Assembly (NCBI GenBank): GCA_019843655.1
Contig: JACDQD010000005.1
Span: 4,553,575-4,617,574, forward strand
DNA from: Lethocerus indicus
Taxonomy: Eukaryota; Arthropoda; Insecta; Hemiptera; Belostomatidae
Length of the DNA stretch: 64,000 nt
Reading direction: 5' to 3'
Shown here: piece by piece, positions 51,583 to 64,000 of the stretch
Layout: each line of letters starts with the position of its first letter
Position numbering within the stretch: position 1 is the stretch's first letter
Notes under the pieces: model-generated
Seen by the model: only the letters and a program-made list of their open reading frames with translations
Told to the model about the DNA's origin: nothing
Databases searched by the model: none
Program-made: the position numbers and the translations under genes

Positions 51583-51611
51583 CACGTACGTACGCACACG
51601 CACGCGTATAC
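51583..51611. repeat. Alternating purine-pyrimidine block (Z-DNA-prone)
   Basis: Twenty-nine bases of strict pyrimidine-purine alternation rich in CG, CA and TA steps. No coding sense. Confidence 0.7.
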
Positions 51612-51782
51612 CGGAAAATTCTTCCCACCCCTAAACCATCCCCCAGACCCTCTCCCTTACGGGTCGTCAACACGTTGGCAATATCCGAACCATCCTTCTA
51701 TGTTGCTCCTCCACCCCCAGCACCCCTTCCTCCTCCTCCGACGCCCTACGTCAACTAAGCTCACGCCTTCCCAAACACACAC

Positions 51783-51784
<2 letters not shown>

Positions 51785-51842
<58 letters not shown>
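51785..51842. repeat. (TA)n microsatellite
   Basis: An uninterrupted run of about 58 bp, following the alternating purine-pyrimidine block at 51583-51611 by about 170 bp. Confidence 0.98.
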
Positions 51843-51845
<3 letters not shown>

Positions 51846-54110
51846 AATACTTGGATTTTCCTGAAATAAAGGAGCAGAAGTAGGATTCAATTTCCAGCGC
51901 CTGCCGTTGACACTGAAGCCCCCCTCCTTCCACACAACCCCCCACAAAGTCCCAATATTTAGAATTATTAAATCCTGGCCCGTATATGGTAGGAAATATT
52001 TAATTCCCCGTAACGTAAGGTGCAGCCCGTTCAGCTGCTTTGAACATTTTGAATACGCCGCGCAAGATTTATTGCCGGGGCCGTTGGCGCTCGGAACTCT
52101 TTCGATGTTGAAATACTACGACTTTCGCTGCCGGAAACTCTGTCTCGGCGTTAAATTGAATCTTTGCAGGATGTTGTTTTAATTAAACGACACGTTCGAC
52201 GCTGTTTCAATTCCGAGCTTTTTGAACCGGCTCCGTCGCGAGGGCGAAACTCGATTGTTCCGTAGTATAGAAATTTATAAAAAAAAATTACAGTCGAATT
52301 GTTTCGTACGCGTTGCACTTCGGCCCAGCGATGGGGGCGCCTCTCACTGTTCAATTACAATTAATTACACCGCATTACCTTCATACTGGTCAGTGTACAA
52401 TTACAATTACATGTACAATTAATTCAAAACGGTTAGATTATTGATTATAAATCCTAAGGGTATACGAAATTTCCTCCATACTTCGTTACTCGGGTTCGGA
52501 CTGAAAAATTGTAACGGTTGAAAGATGTCTTTTTGTTGAGGACAATGACTTTAATATTTCTTCAGTCATGAGACAGAGTGAACCCGATGAACAAAATATA
52601 TCCTGCGCATTTTGTGAAAATATAACAATTTTGTTTTTCGGAACAAACAGACGACTTTTTTTACAAAAAATATAATTTTTCAATTGAGCATAAAAAAATA
52701 TGGACAATTTTAAAATATTGATGCCTTAAACTCGCGATAAATCGTAAGCAGTAAATTTACTATAATATTTCGGTGATATCGCCCCGAGATCTGTAACAGT
52801 GGTCCTTAACATTTTCAAGTTCTTACACAACTTAAACTCGAATCTTAGGAAGGAAAAGTGGGCAAGCGGGTTCGAATTTCAGTATCTTAAACCTTTCCCC
52901 AAACTAGCATTTGGATTTAATATAAAATTTGTACCCTACTATGTATTTAATCTTCCAGTGGAGTATTGAATAACCCTCCGAATAATGTTAAAATTATTCT
53001 TTTCCAATAAACGGCCCAAGTTTGACAGATTATAAAGAGTCTTAAATATACATTCACAGGCAATGTATTATCTTCAGCTAATATTGAAGTTATTAGTTCC
53101 GTGTTGACCAACAATTAAAACGATAAAATAAAAATTGATTGTGTAAAATGAAACGATCAATATTTTACCCTGTCATAGCTCAAATAATAGCCCAATTAAT
53201 GTATTTTTTCGAAATTATTTTGTACATTTTTATTTCATTCTGCCTGCAATGTTTAGGGGCTTCTATGATACTGCAATAAAGAAAATTCTAGTCCACCAGT
53301 AGTGAATTCGTTATTCCAAAACAAATAAACAATGTATAGATAAATTATTAGGAACGGTAGTGTAATATAACAATATTTGTATTTTTTCTGAAATACCGGG
53401 GAGCGTGGACAGGACACCGTGCTTTTTTTGTGCGCAAATATTTGATTAAGTTTATTAGCGCCGGGAATCATTACAAAAAACTGGGTCAGGACCCGGTCCA
53501 CCAATCGAAAACGCTTCCAATTTATTTCATTATAACTCCCAAATTATAGCCGGGTTCGTGGACACGCGACGGACAATATAAATGCCTGTCCGATTATTTT
53601 CGGCATCTGGCAATTAGCTTTTTCCTCAGGACTGTTCAATTAATTCCCGAATTCGTTTCTCGTATTCCGCCCATTATTTTTTTGCCTTGTACGGTAAAAA
53701 CTGTAAAGGATATTTTGCGGCCCGTCCTCAACCGGGGTTTCCGTTTTGAATATCAACATCACGAAGGTTAATTGATGTTTTTGTGGCTAAATGAGCCGTG
53801 ATTTCAGCCAAAGGGAAATATTCCGAATTAACGGTTAGCTGTTGGATTGTTGACATTCGTTTTATGTTGTCCGAGGTTTTATTTTTAAACGGTTTGTAAC
53901 AGAAATAACGTAACAACTTTTTGCAAGTTGAAGATGCCTTCGTTTATTGTTATATATATTGCGAATAGTCGTCCAAGTTGATCCTATATAAGGAAATGTT
54001 TTTATGAGTCAAAAGGCGTGAAATACAATTGTTAACCTGTGATTGAAAAATATCACAAAATTGTAACAGCGTCCGACAAACTGATCAAGATTTAATTGAA
54101 TTTTTAATAC

Positions 54111-57100
54111 GTTTTTAGAACCCCGCGGGAGGGAGGGTTTATTTTTTTGAAAAAGAGATTAGCCCAACCGGTGAATTAAACGGGGGGCTGTTCCGAGATT
54201 GGGCCCGCGGCTCAAGGCGGCGTTAACGCCCCGCGACGAGATGAAGTAAAAATATAGGCCACTTTATTATGTGTGAGCGCGACGGCTCAACGCCATGTTT
54301 TCAACAACAACCGGCGGTAATAGACGCCCCAAGCCCTGGGGGTAGAGAGATAGAGGGAGAGGGAGAGGGTGGGAGGAAGAGAGCGACTTATGAAAAGACA
54401 ATGAGCTTAAAATGGCTTCCTCTGGTAAAATTACATATTAAAATATTTAGACAGGGTCGACCCTCCGTTTATTGGCGTGGGCGGGAGGGAGGGGAAGTGA
54501 GAGGTGTTCGACCCCGTGGGCCCGAAGGGGAGGGCCATTTATTCGGGCGTCGGTGGACATGTATCAAGAGGATTGTGGGTAACGCTTTTGGACGGGGACG
54601 CCGTACTTAAAGGCTCTCTCTTCCCATTCGAGTGTTATGTGTTCGCGTTAACTGTACACCCCAACCCCATCCTCCAACCCCTAGGTGAGGGCCGTTACCA
54701 TCTAGGGCCCCACCCTAGGTGCCCTTGGCGTTGTAAACCCCTCCCTCCCCAATAGGGTAGTTAAATAAACTCTTCCGTTTCTTTTTATTTCGTTTGCCCC
54801 CCAAAAACCTCCCGGCAACCCATCAATTTTTCGATTTCACTTATATAAAAGTTCCAAAGGGATAAGTTAAATTGTACATTTAAACCGAATGTGGGAGAAG
54901 ACTGTGAATATAAAGTTGTGTTAAACGTTACCAACAAGATCTGATAACTGGTTAAAGAATTTTCGAAATGGTCACATTCGATGTTCTCCGACGTTCAAGT
55001 TCTTCCATTGAAATCTGAAAATGAACTAAAAATAAATTTAATTTTTCAAGTTGATAAAAATTGTCAACATCAATAGCATATTATAAATCGCAGACTACGA
55101 TTTGTTCTCTCAGAAGTTTTCGACGCTGTTTACATCCGCGCCATTCGATCTCCACTGCAGTTAATTAACGAGACTCCTCCAACCCGCACACCCTCCCACC
55201 CCCTAGAGGCGCGTACATTGACAATTGTTGAATGAACGTAGTATTTCACTGTTGGCCCCGTAGTCTCGACGGTAGCCGGGTTTAGACAGGGACGAAGGGC
55301 CCATTTATAACTTGTCGGGATGGAGATCGGGCTAATTAAAAGCCCATTCGAGGAGCCCCGCTACTCCTCGGAGGCTGAGGAGATGCTGAGTACGGGGGTC
55401 GATTTTCACGGACTATAAACCCTAGTTAATTGGTCAAAGACCCGGCGACGAGGAAAGGGAAAATTCTGCCGTATTTTCGGTTAAACCCGAGTATTATTTC
55501 ACAGTTTCGTAGTTTTATTTCACCAACGGACAGAGAACTTACGGAAACCGGGAATATTGATTGATAGTTCAAAGTGAGAACCTGATCTTAGCTGTCCGCC
55601 ATAGATAACAATATAAAATAACGAAGTATTTACAATGCCCTCAATTTTTTGAAACATGAACGAAATTATTCTGAATCAATACTTGCTCCAATTATGTTTG
55701 ACTAACAATGTTTTTCTGGCGGAATGCTACTGGCCATTGCGAGAAGACCAAGGAGGGCCGAATTGTGTTACTGACATATGAATTAAAATTATCAGGAGTG
55801 AAGCTATTATAATTGAGAATTACATATCTCATCGTGTGTAATGAAGAGATCCGATTCTGCAATTCAAAGTAGCAAAGTTTTGCCCCGGTACATTCCGGGA
55901 ATGATGCGAAAGTCATCAGGGCTGGAGGCACCAACTTGAAATTATCTTCCAAATTCCTGCATCTTCAAGACCGGGAGTTACATTTTACCCACCAACGAAT
56001 ATGCACACACGTCGAGCGTGTTCGTGACGAGCGTCTATATTCAACGCCGTGTAAAAGTAAGTTCCGGAAGGGAAACAGAGATAATCCGAGGGTTTTTGAA
56101 ATAATCGTGTTCAAAATAAAAAGAAAATATTTTAAATTGGAATTTTCCGGGAATAGCGGTGGACCAAATTGTAAAATTTTGGCCGATAGCGGAAGGGGAG
56201 AGATTATTATTAAGGAGGCGGCTAACGAAGCGTCCACTGAGATTTCAAGCCCCGCCCCAGCACCCCTCTCTCCACTACACTAACGAACCACCCGACCGCC
56301 CGGCATTTATGTTAGTTACTACAGAAGCCCCCGACCACTTCCCCGACGTTATTACGCGGCCAAAATTACGGAAACCCAGAAAATTGTTATATAACCGATG
56401 ATCCGACGAAATAATTAGATTGCCGAATATCTTATTTCAAACAGAATAACGATCGGGTTCTTAATAGATTTATTAAAGTCTAAAAATCAATTCGAAACCA
56501 AGAATATTGACTGGTTTTTCATTACCGTCCTTGAAATAGATATTTTTATTATAATTTACTTGGAATTTAAATTAATTAATTGTTTCACCAGTCAATAAAC
56601 GCATGTCTGCTAATGACGAAGAATAAGAATGCTACTGATGACTGCTAAGACGACGATGATATCTATATTTGTCTCAGTTTGTAACACTGGAAAAAATAAT
56701 GTAGTAACCTGAAAATTACATCTTCGAATGCATTTCTTATTGAACGAGTTCAATTTGTGATCTCTATCTTTGAAATGACGGGTTTACTTCCCGCCCGAAT
56801 TCCGTGAACTAATCAGATCGCTAGAGGAGTTTATTCCTGAACCATTGCTTGCACAACAAAAAACGGAATTTCATGGTGACCTCAACACCATCTCACGTAT
56901 AATGATAATAGATATAAGCGAGGACTCATTGACGGGCAATTTCGAAGATGCAGGTGGTAGAGGTCTGGCCAACCTCAAGGTTTAGACCGACAGTAATTAG
57001 ATACAGAGTTCGATTTTGCCTGAGACGAACTGAATCAAAATTGCAAATGTTAATTGGTACATGTATATTCCAATTAGACGTGTAATGGATGTTTATTTAT

Positions 57101-58110
57101 GTTTACTAATCACCCGTGTCAACTAAGCTGGTTTCTGATCAGTTTGAAATGTAAGACCCTGTCCACGGTCGTATTATTATTATTGCTAATTTATTCTTAG
57201 GACAATTCACACCCGAAACTTAACCAACTCAATTGGTGAGTCGGTGAATCGCCCCAACCGAGCTCTTTGTCTCTCCGTTATTGCTGGGTCAGTGATTTTG
57301 ATTAAAAGGCAAAAAGAAAATGCGGTACAATGAATTATGTTTCCGAGAAAATTGTAAACCGACATTACATATTTATGGTTATTGCATGACACAGGGACCT
57401 AATCTAATAGGCAATTTCCTTTTGGAGAACGGCGCGGCGGGTGGTCCCCTTCCGTTAACGAACCCCCGACCCCACCATCCCCCGCCTACCCCGTTCGTCG
57501 AAAATGCCCTCGGCACGAGGAAATATTTTTTTTCCGGAATTATTCCGTGTAACAACATTATTCGTTATACAAATAATTCCCATATATCGGCATCGGCAAA
57601 CGAACACGCATTATTACATACCCAGCGCCTATTACGGGACATTTCAAGCACCATCGACAAAACTCGGAGCTTTGGCCAAGTTTAGTCCACTTGACAATAA
57701 AATAATGATACGCCGCCATATGCCCCATCGTGAACTTAAGTATGTACATATATAATTTCATGTTCAGGAGTATTTTTAAAATTGTTCCCCTTGTAGATAT
57801 AATTGGACGGAGATTTTTCGTAAATGCAAAATACCAGTTGAGATCAATTATATGTGATGTTGCTACAAAACCTATTTTTATAGGGTATTCCACGGGGGTT
57901 TGTTAACGCGGATTAAACGTGAGCGCCAATGTTCTTTAGGAATTAAATGAGAACGTGGGAATTCCGACGAAAATCCGGCACTAAGAATTATTTGATATTC
58001 TATACTTTGATGCCAGGGAAAATATCCGGGAAACAAGTGGACATTAGAAAATTAAATTTTTCACGACGGTTTCACAGTCCTATTTATCTTGAAATATTTC
58101 CATAATTCCG
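54111..58110. other. Non-coding; GC patch then AT-rich DNA
   Basis: A GC-rich patch at 54120-54790 contains open frames without domains. An inverted repeat, CGAGGAG/CTCCTCG, lies near 55350-55371. The rest is AT-rich with no gene recognised. Confidence 0.6.
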
Positions 58111-61100
58111 CTAAAATTGCCGCACGGGAGCTGAATTGTCGTCGCAATATGGCGCGTACCGTTCTGAACCGTCGTGTGTGCACCAGAACAGATGAGAACC
58201 ACAAGGTGGAAATGTGGAGGGCTGGGGTGGGGGTTGAACTTTAAGCGATTTCCCCCTACCGTGTAATTCTATTTCGACTGAATTCCGTACCGGTAATTAA
58301 TGAAACAGAACGAGCGTTAACGGTATTAGTTTGGTATAGACATAGTCGTATGTGCAGGCTGCGGAGTCGGCCTTCCGGAACGCCGGGTCGGAATCAATTC
58401 TCGAACTGGATCCAACGGTAGAAACCTAATAATAAATCTATTGTGCCACCGCGGTGCGGATACACCGAGTTGGCGTTTTTATGAACGGCGGACGCCGTTA
58501 AAAAACGCCTACACTCCTCTGGGGCAATTTGGACTCGGTTCCGGGAGTCGTTGACGGAACCGCGTACGAGGGCCGTTCGAGTGCTCGGAACGCGAACAAG
58601 GCAAACACACGACGCGGAACAAACGGATCCAAATCGGGTAAAATTTCCAACTTTGGTTTGAATAAGGTCAATGGCGTACTACGAAAAAGTTCAATTGATC
58701 GTTACTAGGGAAATGTCACCGTACCCATTATAGAAATAAAAATTGCGATGGATATGTTGAAAATTGTTGACGGAATTTGAATTATTTAATTTTCGACTCG
58801 TCCGGAGCTTCGCGTTCACGTGTTCGTGATCAATAATTTTTGGAACTAAAACCAGGAGGGCTTCTCCGTACGTAGGATAACAGGCGTGTGGAAGGAACCT
58901 TCATCTTAACTCGGATGGATTTTTGGGCGTTCTATTCCTTTTCTTAATTTTCCGAACCACATCTCTCTTCTTGATATGTTAAGGAAGTTTGCTTTAAAAT
59001 GTTTCTGCAAAATTATCGTCCAAAAACGTCTACTCTCTGCCAGTGTCTAAACTTCCCAATTCGGGAGAATGCCGACAGTTTTCGTTTGTCCGGTGGCCGC
59101 TGGTCGATTGTGGCCGCTGATTAATTAGCCAGCCGATAAGCCGTTAAAACTGTGGGGTGGGGTGCTTTCAGATCAGAGGCGGGAGGCCCATTTTGGAGCG
59201 CCTCCCCTCGCCGGCTTTAATTTTGACGGCTTCAACCAACGCGCGCATTTTGGGTTGACGTTGGAGGGGTGAGGGGGCGCTGGCGTTGCCACAGCCAGAA
59301 GAGCTCTTTCACTTTGCGGTTTTTAACGCTTTCCCCCCCCCCCGTCCCTCCGACGTTTTATTTATATATACCCCACCGCGGTGGAGAGCCTGCCAATTTT
59401 GATTACCAGTCTCTCTTTCGGGCTCGCTTTCACTTTATCCGCATTAACCCCCGCACCTCCGGCGCTAATTTAGAGTAATCCCCCTGTGCCGGGATATTCT
59501 TCGTGTGAAACTTTCATTTTCGATGGGGTATAAACTAAATAAAGAGACGATTAACTAATCCTATTGTTATTTCCACTAAAATACAACATGGTCCTGATAG
59601 ACTCGTTAATTGTCTGGTCTAAAACAGGTCTAGATCAAAGTAGAGGGTGAATCAAAATGTTTTGAACAAAGACCATCCTTTGAAATACTCTTGCAATAAA
59701 TCGCGAACCAATTTTGAAGAAATATTTCTGAGATTGTACACACAAATCATCGATATTGATTCTGATCGTTTTGTCGATTAGTTATACTTTTAATTAAAAC
59801 GATCCGCAATAAACCAGTGATTTTATAGCACAGTTTATACCCTGGTGTATGGGTTCGGCAACACGAAAGCCCGACAGCCGACATTAACTCCACCCCACAT
59901 CCATCCATCACAAGTACCAAGACATTATCAGTATACTCCTCCTCTGGGCACCGTCAATGAGATGGGCCAAGAAGGTGGCAATCGCACTTAGAATCTGTCT
60001 CGTTTAATGAGAAGTCCTGTTGAACCGAGGAGTCAGGATTAATGAGCAGCCATACTCGAAAGCACAGACCTTGAATGAATGAAGTGGAAAAAAAGAACCA
60101 CTGTTGAGAGAAAAATATATGGAATTTTCCTTAAGGGATACCACTTTCCATTCCTCGGCTTTCGGTGTCTGAGAGAAAACATATTTGAAGTCCCGACCGT
60201 CCTTTGGGAAATTGAAACACACATACGCCTCGACACGACGTTTACCATTTTCATGAGAAACACCACGCGAGATACCCTTCCCGGGAGTTTTAAGTGAGAA
60301 AAAAATGTTGTAACCTTGGGTTCAAATGCTAATTTATCTGATTTCAATAGTCCTTTCGTTCCTCCATGGGACGGCAGTCATTTACCACGAGTTAATTAAG
60401 GAATCAAAAATTCATTTCAATTCTTAGAGCCTAGAATGGGTGAGTAAACTTAAATAATGGTGGTCGCGTTGAGTCGGTTACAATTAATGCATACTCTGAA
60501 TTATATTCCCACAAAATGTGTAATATTTTAATTTACATTAAACGCAATTTAAAAATACAAAGTGGAGGAGTGACATGATAATATTCATTCATTCTTAATG
60601 CGTGTTTGTACACAGTTTGAATTGAACGGCGATTTACGGCACCTGTCCAATTACGAAGAGCGTCAACATTTCTTGTTTATTTTAATGTAAATGATGGGGA
60701 TCAGCTGTTAATTGAATTGACGTTTGTTTTATTTATTTCCTTAATCGCGGGATTTAATAAACCCAATGGCCTCTACAACAATCAAACATCGCCAATTATA
60801 GCCCGTCGGCCAATAGTGTTTAAACGGGTTCCGCGGCCTCGATAAGAGGATAAAATTTGGCCGTGTGATTAGCCCGATAAATAATAGAACCGGCTGTTAA
60901 TTACTCGAACTGGAAATGTAACTGTAACGGTTTTATTGTTAAATATACATCAGATAGGAACTGTGCCTGTAATTAATATCACTTTGTCCGTTAATTGGTA
61001 CGATTGTGTGGTCACGGGGTTAATTGGTTTTAGGAAATGATTCAGAGAGCGGTCGACCAAATCTGAATTTCGTAATAATAATATCCGAATACGCTGTATT

Positions 61101-63196
61101 GTTGCATAGCGCAACAGTCTACGCTGGCAAACCTGTAGACGCGACGAAAACTAACTTCATGAATATGCCTTCTAAAATGAACAAGCCACCATAAGAAGGG
61201 AGATGAGGACGAAAAATGTTTATATTTAAATTGATATGTAAACAGGCAGTTGTAGGATAAATCTCGCTATAAGAACTCAATGTTTACATATTAATAATGT
61301 CCTTAAAAATGTTTTTTTGTCTAATTTCGCTTGGGTTGTAGCTGATGCAATGTTCTTAAGCTGTTGGTGCATTCGTCGTCCACCCGATATCGTAATATTG
61401 AAATATGATCTTAATATTAAAGTAATATTTAAAAAAAATTGTTTATACCTGTAAACAAGGATGTTTTATCGAACTTTTTATTCGAGAGTCACTCGCAGTA
61501 TTTTGCAAATTTCAATTGTAAATTGAACTGATTCATTTATCGGTAGGAGGAGTTTTATAAATATTATTCGTACCAAAAAATTCAAAACATCAAATTTGAG
61601 ACCTATATCACTCCTTTAGTTAATAACTCCGTTGTGAAACCGGTAGTTTTCCACTAGGACGAATAACTAATGGAACGGTAAAACGTTAATTTAATGGGGA
61701 ACAAAGATTATAGCTTACAGTCGTTTTTTTAAATTTAATAGTGTTATAGTTGTGTGGAATGAGCTTGTAATAATTGTGTAACAACAAGAGCTATGTACTT
61801 CAGTTCTGTCTTCCTGCCGGTCATATTCATAAAAAAAGTAAACGCGACCAAGAATTTTGCGTGACTTAGTCCCCGGCGGGGTTTCTCCGGCTGTGAGTAC
61901 AGCAGACGATAATACTCAGACTGTGAGGGAATACGAGCCCCGCCAAGGTAATTAGACTGGCCCGGGTATCCGATAACAGACCGCAGTCGGATTTGCCAGG
62001 TAATACGATGCCGGAGGCGGGAGGGAGAGGAAGTGGCGAAAGACCAAAGAAAATCCAGCTTCAATTATCCCGTCTCTTTGCCTCGTTGCAATCCCGACCT
62101 CCGCCACTACTCCATCTGCCAACCGTCCGGAGTAATATTGGTTAATATTAACACTGAAGGTTTATTACGACGCCCACAATTCTCGTCGCTTGATCTATTA
62201 AGTGCAATAGAGTAGAATCACTACTATTTGTAGAACATCCACCGCGGCCTTTAAGCGAAAAACTTGAAAAATCCAATTAGCCAGAGAAGCAGCAGAGGAA
62301 TGGAGAACACGAAAATATTATTTGTATATACGAAAGAATTCTCTCTAATTTAAGAAACGTCGTAACCAAAATATTAAGCTACTATTTAAAACACACAATT
62401 CAAATAATTCGGAATAAATATAGAAAAAGATGTATCATTTGAATAAACAGGAACACGACTGTACGTGGCTCGAAGCTACATTTAAATATCCAGCGTGGGT
62501 TTCTGCCCTCACGCGGCATATTCGGCCGTATCTTGGACCATTTTCGCATTGTCGCCTTAATCAGTAGCATAAGATTGAAGACAAAATGTCGTAAATTTTT
62601 TCCACCTACCGATTTTTAACTGAGAAAATAAACACAACCAGCAGCCCTATTACGCCTACATTACTATTACTGACAGCGATGGCGTAAAGCTAATGTGAGC
62701 GGGCACAGCGAATGGCAGTAAGAATCGTGCAGCGGGGGGGAAGGGGGACATAGCAGAATTTATGGATGCTGGGAAAGCATGTTCTGTTCGGATTATTCAA
62801 ATTTTCCAACACTACATTAAACTACATTGAGCCCATCAGTTCGATCCGTCGCCTCCATCAGGTCGATGTTCAGCCGGCCGTTGGAATACCGGAGGAAATA
62901 TTGTGCTTTAAAGGACACCCTTCGCAAGTCGAAGGGGTCGGGAGTGGAAGGGGGTTGAGATCGATTTATTTTAATAGGATTTTTAAAAGGGACACGTCCA
63001 GATATATTTGGCTAGAGGGGAGACGGGATGAGGAGGTGGAGAGGAGAGGATTCTTTACACACGGAGAAAGGAAAGACCGAGTGAGAGAATGAGAGTCAAC
63101 GGATAGTAATAAGATTTTCTTCCGGTTATTTTCCCCTTGGCAGGGATTTTCCACCTCCACCCCTTCACCTCTTCCGCTTTTCCTTTTTCTTTTCCC
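58111..63196. other. Non-coding; CpG patches then AT-rich DNA
   Basis: CpG-rich stretches at about 58120-58660 and 59040-59500, the latter with a poly-C run at about 59333-59343, are followed by AT-rich DNA and a purine-rich stretch around 62930-63090. No gene recognised. Confidence 0.6.
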
Positions 63197-63225
63197 CGTG
63201 CGTGTGTGCGTGCGTGTGCGTGTGT
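63197..63225. repeat. Alternating CG/TG block (Z-DNA-prone)
   Basis: Twenty-nine bases of strict alternation composed of CG and TG steps, lying 3' of a pyrimidine-rich tract. Confidence 0.75.
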
Positions 63226-63329
63226 CGACTTCTTCTTATTAGAAGGGACTTCTTTTAGGTTCCGGCTCTCCACCATTCACTTGCGTGGCTTCTTCGCCGA
63301 CATTACCACCCTGGCCAACTCAAGACTGA

Positions 63330-63335
<6 letters not shown>

Positions 63336-63375
<40 letters not shown>
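63336..63375. repeat. (TA)n microsatellite
   Basis: A run of about 40 bp, with an interrupted ATATG lead-in, about 110 bp after the CG/TG alternating block at 63197-63225. Confidence 0.98.
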
Positions 63376-63379
<4 letters not shown>

Positions 63380-64000
63380 AAATAAAATTTACTTTGTCTC
63401 CGAAAAGAAGTCCAAGGAGCATTATTAACGGAAAATGATGATCAAAGAAGTCGTTAACTGCCTGCTACCTTATAGGAAGGCTATAATCTGCACAAATGAG
63501 TATCTTATGTTTCTTATTATTACATTCAGACTAAATCGTTGGCAACTACCTACTCTGATGATCTCCCTTATCTTTATGGCTATTACATATTATATAATAA
63601 ATTGCTACGCAATACATATATTATTTGGACTACGTAGAAAATATGTTAATAATATGCGACTTAGTTTGGCATCTCGTAGCAACAGAGTAATAAAGAGATA
63701 TTAAAGAAGTCATTTATAACTTTTCAGTTAGCAACAAATATATTCAGTCATAGAATAGATTAATCCTCAATTATGACAAATTTAGTCATATTTTTATTAC
63801 AAAATGTTTTTGGTTCATTTTATGTTCATTGAACTAGTAATACTTCACGAAGGGAAAAGAGACATAGAGCTGTCTCATAGAAAGAAATGTGTAACAAATT
63901 AATTTCATTTTCCGGTGTGTATTTAATTTATCATACACATTCATATGTATTATAGTGAGGCGAAACAGCGTATCTTTCACGTAGAATAAAAACTGCGAAT
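63376..64000. other. Non-coding, AT-rich
   Basis: AT-rich DNA with a hydrophobic 89-codon open frame (63435-63704) of no recognisable family. Likely chance. Confidence 0.55.

Larger units (their letters stand above)
50883..54110. other. Non-coding; GC patch and AT-rich DNA
   Basis: A C-rich patch at 51250-51780 precedes the (TA)n array. AT-rich DNA from 52400 onward shows no feature. Confidence 0.6.

Noticed and set aside
14642..63375. Open frames with Ile-Tyr repeats across (TA)n arrays
   Set aside because: They are direct translations of dinucleotide repeats.

Overview
This 64 kb window looks like non-coding DNA from an invertebrate animal, most likely an arthropod or insect. That assignment is inference. 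The base composition is AT-rich with many short GC-rich patches, CpG is not visibly depleted (unlike vertebrate DNA), there are seven long (TA)n microsatellites, poly-C runs are frequent, and no open frame is both long and recognisable. I found no intact protein-coding gene, no convincing tRNA or rRNA gene, no CRISPR array and no bacterial-style operon.

The strongest signal is a matched pair of + strand splice elements, at 23,525-23,593 and 50,815-50,882. Each has a pyrimidine tract ending in CAG fused directly to GTAAG, so an acceptor and a donor sit back to back. Each is followed 34-38 nt later by a second strong donor, GAG|GTAAGA. This is the layout of recursive-splicing ratchet points (zero-nucleotide exons) with a short cryptic downstream exon, as known from very long introns of Drosophila and vertebrate genes. 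The two elements also resemble each other inside the short exon. The simplest reading is that much or all of the window lies inside one very long intron of a gene transcribed on the + strand, whose true exons are outside the window.

Layout: 1-5,440 is AT-rich DNA with GC patches and one hairpin. 5,441-5,900 is a CpG-rich patch with a TATA-like box. 6,855-8,200 holds two diverged copies of a ~150 bp element flanking a ~40 bp minisatellite. 9,960-11,860 is mostly GC-rich patches. 14,642-15,013 holds a (TA)n array and a perfect G-quadruplex motif. 18,875-19,087 is a decayed reverse-transcriptase fragment from a non-LTR retrotransposon. 23,5xx is ratchet point 1. 31,081-31,790 has a GC patch, a (TA)n array and a weak third ratchet-like site. 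38,390-41,340 holds the largest CpG-rich patches. 42,860-43,340 is a balanced-composition, hairpin-rich segment of unknown nature. 44,960-48,670 has more GC patches and a (TA)n array. 50,8xx is ratchet point 2. 51,250-51,842 and 63,197-63,375 each have an alternating purine-pyrimidine block shortly before a (TA)n array. The remainder is AT-rich DNA in which I see nothing definite.

No searches could be run. The arthropod assignment, the host gene and the intron model all need alignment or RNA data.
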